Source: Patescibacteria group bacterium (GTDB lineage Bacteria > Patescibacteriota > JACMRA01). Taken from it: a DNA stretch of 8,576 bases. Below are positions 5,987-8,576 of this stretch, piece after piece (position 1 is the stretch's first letter; each line of letters opens with the position of its first letter). The stretch lies in contig JAOZKL010000034.1 in the NCBI GenBank assembly GCA_029935375.1, positions 1-8,576 of the forward strand, given 5' to 3'. The notes beneath the pieces are model-generated. The model was not told the DNA's origin and searched no databases. It saw only the letters and a list, made by a program, of their open reading frames with translations. The position numbers and the translations under genes are program-made.

Positions 5987-6544
5987 ATGAGCTTTGAGAA
6001 AGGATTTGGAGAATTGAAAAGAGAGAAAAACACACCACCGAAGATCATCGAAAAGCAAGAGGGTAGGGAGGTTACAGCTGTTGTTAGTGTTATGGCAGTA
6101 TCATTTGACACTTTTGATCAGCCGTCAATTGACAAAAGAATTAACAAGAAAGATTCTAGGTTGGGCGTTGTAGCAGATATTTTTGGAGATGTGTACGGAG
6201 GGTTCGCTAAATATTGCCTGAAAAATCACTTTACAGAGACAATGAAAGTATATTCCGCTGGAGGTAAGATTGATTTCTTGACAGTGTTTGCCGCAGAGGG
6301 CAAAATAGCCCCTTATGCTTTTGCAGAGCTAAGTCAACGGTTTTTTGTAGAATATATAGAAACAACTGACTTTGTGTCTCAGCTTAGAAAGCTCTCAGAT
6401 GAAATGGACTGTTCGTTTCAGATAGATCTTCTGAAAACAGCGCCAGCGAGTGATGAAAAATTCGATTCTGAGAATAGGCTGTTTGCAATGATTTTTGATA
6501 AGAACTCTGATAATTTCTTAGTCGATTCGATAAAAAGCAATTAA
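5987..6544 (+). CDS. Unrecognised soluble protein, the only plus-strand gene
   Basis: I do not recognise this 185-residue protein. It has no signal peptide, membrane segment, cysteine pair or nucleotide-binding motif. The N-terminus is Lys/Glu-rich (1-27). A hydrophobic strand follows (VTAVVSVMAVSF, 29-40), then a mixed alpha/beta core with Gly-Val-Val-Ala-Asp-Ile-Phe-Gly-Asp-Val-Tyr-Gly-Gly-Phe near 60-73 and alternating helices to about 150; the end is acidic and polar. Composition looks like a folded cytoplasmic protein. The competing minus-strand frames (5837-6058, 6384-6605) are shorter and protein-unlike. It stands divergent from clpC (146-base gap) and convergent to rny (27-base gap). 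Start at ATG 5987 has no Shine-Dalgarno site, like its neighbours. Its coding nature is probable; its function is unknown. Confidence 0.7.
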   Translation: MSFEKGFGELKREKNTPPKIIEKQEGREVTAVVSVMAVSFDTFDQPSIDKRINKKDSRLGVVADIFGDVYGGFAKYCLKNHFTETMKVYSAGGKIDFLTVFAAEGKIAPYAFAELSQRFFVEYIETTDFVSQLRKLSDEMDCSFQIDLLKTAPASDEKFDSENRLFAMIFDKNSDNFLVDSIKSN

Positions 6545-6551
6545 TTGTTTT
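6534..6551. terminator. Possible weak bidirectional terminator between convergent genes
   Basis: AAAGCAA and TTGTTTT flank a TTAA loop and can form a 7-bp stem (one G-U pair) overlapping the stop of the plus-strand gene, 20 bases past the rny stop. The minus-strand copy is followed by TTTTT-like sequence and the plus-strand copy by TTTTAA. The stem is almost all A-T, so support is mainly its position between convergent genes. Confidence 0.3.
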
Positions 6552-6571
6552 AACGATATTTCCAATTTTTT

Positions 6572-8245
6572 CTAATGAGCGTAAGCAATTGCTTTGTCTT
6601 CCCACATTCCGATTATTTTTATCTCTCCTGGATATGTTACATCTGTTTGTATTTGCTCGCTGATTAGTTTTACTAGTTTATGCATTTGGGCAGGAGTTGT
6701 CTTTTTTGTATCGAAGAATACCCACAATTCTCTTGACCCTCTCATTACCCAAGCTTTGTTTATACCTGGGATATTTTCTGCAATTTTTTCCAAAGCTTCA
6801 ACTCTTTGAGTATATGCTTCTACACTTTCCTTCCTTCCTCCTGGACGACTACCGCTGATATTATCACATGCATCTACAATTACAGCTTCTAAACACATTC
6901 CTTTTTCTGCATCTTCATACTCTTCATTATGATGGCTTGATACACACTTTTTAATCTTCCAATTCAATCCAAAAGTATCACAAACTTTTTCTCCAAGTGT
7001 AACATGGTCACCCTTCCCTCCAACAGTTTCCTCATCTATAGCTTTTCCTATGTCGTGGAGCAGGGCACCTTTTATACACATGTCAACTTCTATTGGTGGA
7101 TTTGCAGGGAATTGTTGGTTAAGATCTTTTGCTAATATTCCAGCAAGTCTTGCCATCTCCACACTATGTGTTAACATATTTTGTCCATAACTTGTTCTAA
7201 ATTTTAATCTACCTATTATTCTAATTAGTTTGTCAGGGAAGTCATATATTCCAAGTGCTTCTACGGCCCATCTTCCAGCCTCTTCTATATCTTGAGATAG
7301 CTCAGCTTTTGCCTTTGTGTACATATCTTCGATAGACCCCGGATGTATTCTTCCATCTTCCAATAATTTTTCTAATGTTCGTTTTGCAATATGTCTCCTA
7401 ATAGAGCTAAAACCTGAAACTGTAACAACTTCTGGGGTTTCATCAATTACAATTTCAACTCCTAGTGTTTTTTCTAGCCATTGTATGTTTCTACCTCCCT
7501 TTCCGATTATCTTACCTTTTTCATCATCGCTATTTAATTTTACATTTGTGACGGTTACCTCATTTGCAACTTCACTAGAACATCTTTGTATAGCAAGTGA
7601 TACAATCTCTCTTGCTTTTTTGTTTACAGTATCTTTTGCAGATTGCAAAGCCTTTTTCTGCCAGATGAGCAAATCTTCGCCCATTTCTTCGTGTACATTC
7701 TCTTTTAGTTCTTTTCTAGCATCTTTTGTAGATAGTTTCGCAACTTTTTCTAGTGATTGTCGTATTTTTTCTGCAAGACCGCTTTTTTCTTTGTTTAGCT
7801 CATTTTCCTTATCTAGTAACTCAGATCTTTCTTGGTTAAGATCTTCTTTCAGATCATTTATCCCCTCTAGCTTGTCATTTAATTCATCTTCCTTTCTATT
7901 TACTTCTACTTGTAATTCCAAAACCTTCTCCCTCATTATTTCTTCTTCTTTTTGGTTTTTTTCTTGTAGTTTTAATTTCAGCCTATCAAGCTCTAAGCTG
8001 TTTTTCATTTCAGCTTGTTCTTTTAGATCACCTTCTTTTTCTCTAAATCTTTCCTTCAGTTCTTTTTTGTAATCATCTAGTTGAGATTGTTTATCTTCCT
8101 TGATTTCTTTTGTTTTCTCTTTGACTTTTTTATTGAAATCTGTCTCTGTGTATCCCAATGGGGCCTTTTTTTTATTTTCAAGATATAAGTATCCGAGCAA
8201 AGCAGAGCTTATAGTTAGCGCTATTGTAGTAATTATCCAAAGCAT
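6572..8245 (-). CDS. rny: Ribonuclease Y, membrane-anchored endoribonuclease
   Basis: RNase Y starts mRNA decay by internal cleavage and is tethered to the inner face of the membrane. All family parts are present in 557 residues (about 520 is usual). There is one N-terminal membrane helix (2-22). A long, highly charged coiled coil (about 33-185) accounts for much of the extra length. A KH domain (about 230-295) carries GKGG at 248-251. The HD phosphohydrolase domain (about 350-470) carries His360, His397-Asp398, His414, His438-His439 and Asp461 in the motif ACDNISGSRPGGRKE, the likely metal ligands. The conserved C-terminal domain ends YPGEIKIIGMWEDKAIAYAH (538-557). The gene is monocistronic-looking: 243 bases follow the upstream fragment and a convergent gene lies downstream. 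The ATG at 8245 gives the expected short cytoplasm-excluded N-terminus; no Shine-Dalgarno site precedes it. Confidence 0.96.
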   Translation of the reverse strand: MLWIITTIALTISSALLGYLYLENKKKAPLGYTETDFNKKVKEKTKEIKEDKQSQLDDYKKELKERFREKEGDLKEQAEMKNSLELDRLKLKLQEKNQKEEEIMREKVLELQVEVNRKEDELNDKLEGINDLKEDLNQERSELLDKENELNKEKSGLAEKIRQSLEKVAKLSTKDARKELKENVHEEMGEDLLIWQKKALQSAKDTVNKKAREIVSLAIQRCSSEVANEVTVTNVKLNSDDEKGKIIGKGGRNIQWLEKTLGVEIVIDETPEVVTVSGFSSIRRHIAKRTLEKLLEDGRIHPGSIEDMYTKAKAELSQDIEEAGRWAVEALGIYDFPDKLIRIIGRLKFRTSYGQNMLTHSVEMARLAGILAKDLNQQFPANPPIEVDMCIKGALLHDIGKAIDEETVGGKGDHVTLGEKVCDTFGLNWKIKKCVSSHHNEEYEDAEKGMCLEAVIVDACDNISGSRPGGRKESVEAYTQRVEALEKIAENIPGINKAWVMRGSRELWVFFDTKKTTPAQMHKLVKLISEQIQTDVTYPGEIKIIGMWEDKAIAYAH

Positions 8246-8276
8246 ATAAATTAGTTGTTTAAAGTTGTTAAAATGT

Positions 8277-8300
8277 TTAACTATAATTTTGTATAGTTAA
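8277..8300. repeat. 9-bp perfect inverted repeat upstream of rny
   Basis: TTAACTATA (8277-8285) and TATAGTTAA (8292-8300) are exact reverse complements around a 6-base spacer, ending 32 bases before the rny ATG. The plus strand also contains a consensus TATAAT at 8282-8287. It may be an operator, an RNA hairpin in the rny leader, or a weak terminator of a small upstream RNA. The all-but-two A-T composition makes a strong terminator unlikely. Confidence 0.5.
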
Positions 8301-8312
8301 GTTATGGAATTG

Positions 8313-8466
8313 ATCACAGAGGTTAAATCTGCAATCGCCCGTTTATGAAGGACGAAGCTCTGTTTGGGAGCTATATTGGCACGGTGCCATAAAATGTTTT
8401 TGTATAAAGTCTAAGTCTTGAAAATTTTTAATAATGAACAATATTTGCAATCACAGTTCTCTGCAA
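8313..8466. repeat. Two-part direct repeat flanking the hairpin segment
   Basis: ATCACAG followed shortly by TCTGCAA occurs twice in the same orientation: 8313-8319 with 8328-8334 (8 bases between), and 8450-8456 with 8460-8466 (3 bases between). The copies bracket the G+C-richer hairpin segment. Each half is short, so chance is possible, but the paired order and spacing are suggestive. Confidence 0.35.
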
Positions 8467-8487
8467 ACACGATGCTCATCAAATAAG

Positions 8488-8517
8488 ATTATAAATATTT
8501 TATATCATTTTTGTCAA
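8488..8517 (-). promoter_or_regulatory. Consensus sigma-70-type promoter upstream of rny
   Basis: On the minus strand a perfect TTGACA (plus coordinates 8512-8517) and a perfect TATAAT (8488-8493) are 18 bases apart. It is the best promoter match in the window. Initiation near 8481 would give a 5' leader of about 235 bases for rny, or start a separate small RNA. It overlaps the last codons and stop of the upstream partial gene, which slightly lowers confidence because those bases are also coding. Confidence 0.55.
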
Positions 8518-8576
8518 TAGTTTGTATGCGTCCACCACATATGACACATTCTAGGTTGTAGATTTGTGTATGCTTG
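8489..8576 (-). CDS. C-terminal fragment of an unrecognised protein with a CxxC motif
   Basis: The minus strand from the window edge stays open for 28 codons and ends in TAA at 8489-8491. The residues include IYNLECVICGGRIQTIDK, which looks like genuine protein and holds a Cys-Val-Ile-Cys-Gly-Gly zinc-knuckle-like motif close to the C-terminus. Orientation agrees with rny and all other conserved genes. The fragment is too short to name; the other two frames on this strand are interrupted or improbable. Confidence 0.5.
   Translation of the reverse strand, partial: KHTQIYNLECVICGGRIQTIDKNDIKYL

Larger units (their letters stand above)
8246..8488 (-). ncRNA. Structured intergenic region: rny leader or candidate small RNA
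   Basis: This 243-base gap has no convincing gene. A consensus promoter at its right edge would transcribe it on the minus strand toward rny. It holds a 6-bp stem TTTGCA/TGCAAA (8444-8449 with 8462-8467), a stem TGGCA-CGG-TGCCA (8377-8389), a stem AGCTC/GAGCT with a 7-base loop (8356-8372) and the 9-bp inverted repeat at 8277-8300. The part 8324-8395 is visibly richer in G+C than the surroundings. I recognise no tmRNA, RNase P RNA, SRP RNA, tRNA or known riboswitch in it. Strand and RNA status are inferred. Confidence 0.35.

Noticed and set aside
5837..6058. 73-codon minus-strand frame whose TGA overlaps the clpC ATG.
   Set aside because: It runs through the putative clpC promoter and opposite the start of the plus-strand gene, and its composition is unlike a folded protein.
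6384..6605. 73-codon minus-strand frame between the plus-strand gene and rny.
   Set aside because: It overlaps both real genes and has no family resemblance.
7317..8072. 251-codon plus-strand frame rich in Ser and Phe.
   Set aside because: It is the complement of the Lys/Glu-rich coiled coil of RNase Y; such frames arise automatically opposite AAA/GAA codons.
102..8245. Alternative genetic code with UGA reassigned to glycine, as in Gracilibacteria/Absconditabacteria, suggested by no gene ending in TGA.
   Set aside because: All conserved genes, rich in glycine, read full length without any in-frame TGA. Eleven stops in AT-rich DNA are too few to infer reassignment.
8246..8488. tmRNA, RNase P RNA, SRP RNA, tRNA or CRISPR array in the intergenic region.
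   Set aside because: None of the conserved motifs (tag peptide and acceptor ends, GAGGAAAGTCC-like core, SRP tetraloop region, T-arm, regularly spaced repeats) is present.
8434..8520. 28-codon plus-strand frame beginning ATGAACAAT.
   Set aside because: It runs opposite the better-supported minus-strand partial gene and promoter, and looks like chance.

Overview
The window is AT-rich and almost entirely coding on the minus strand. It suggests a small-genome bacterium, most likely a member of the Candidate Phyla Radiation (Patescibacteria). The grounds are the low GC, compact gene packing, several unusually divergent ribosomal and translation proteins beside ordinary ones, and no Shine-Dalgarno motif in front of any of the eleven complete genes. 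The phylum is an inference. Genetic code 11 fits: all conserved genes read through without in-frame TGA. Stops are TAA (8) and TAG (3).

In minus-strand transcription order (right to left), the window starts with the last codons of an unrecognised gene carrying a CxxC motif (8489-8576). A 243-base gap follows, holding a consensus promoter, several hairpins, a partial direct repeat and a 9-bp inverted repeat. Next is rny (RNase Y, membrane-anchored mRNA-decay endonuclease, 6572-8245). The only plus-strand gene, an unrecognised 185-residue soluble protein (5987-6544), lies convergent to rny and divergent from clpC. Then come clpC (AAA+ unfoldase with a ClpP-docking loop, 3204-5840) and a small TfoX N-terminal-domain gene overlapping it by 23 bases (2915-3226).

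After an 80-base gap with two promoter-like sites comes a translation operon: infA, rpmJ-like, rpsM, rpsK, rpsD, rpsP and khpA (2834 down to 102), closed by a hairpin-T-tract terminator (44-69). The first five genes follow the conserved end of the spc/alpha operon. The usual rpoA-rplQ are absent and are replaced by rpsP-khpA, a pair normally found in the rpsP-khpA-rimM-trmD cluster.

The most interesting signal is the set of changes in this operon. IF-1 has a basic N-terminal tail, an internal insertion and a C-terminal tail. The protein in the bL36 position has lost its zinc ligands. uS11 has lost its nearly universal His-Asn-Gly-Cys-Arg-Pro-Pro-Lys C-terminal motif. KhpA carries a charged C-terminal extension. 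Together with the absence of Shine-Dalgarno sites, these suggest a translation-initiation apparatus that departs from the textbook bacterial one. The second point of interest is the structured leader or possible small RNA upstream of rny.
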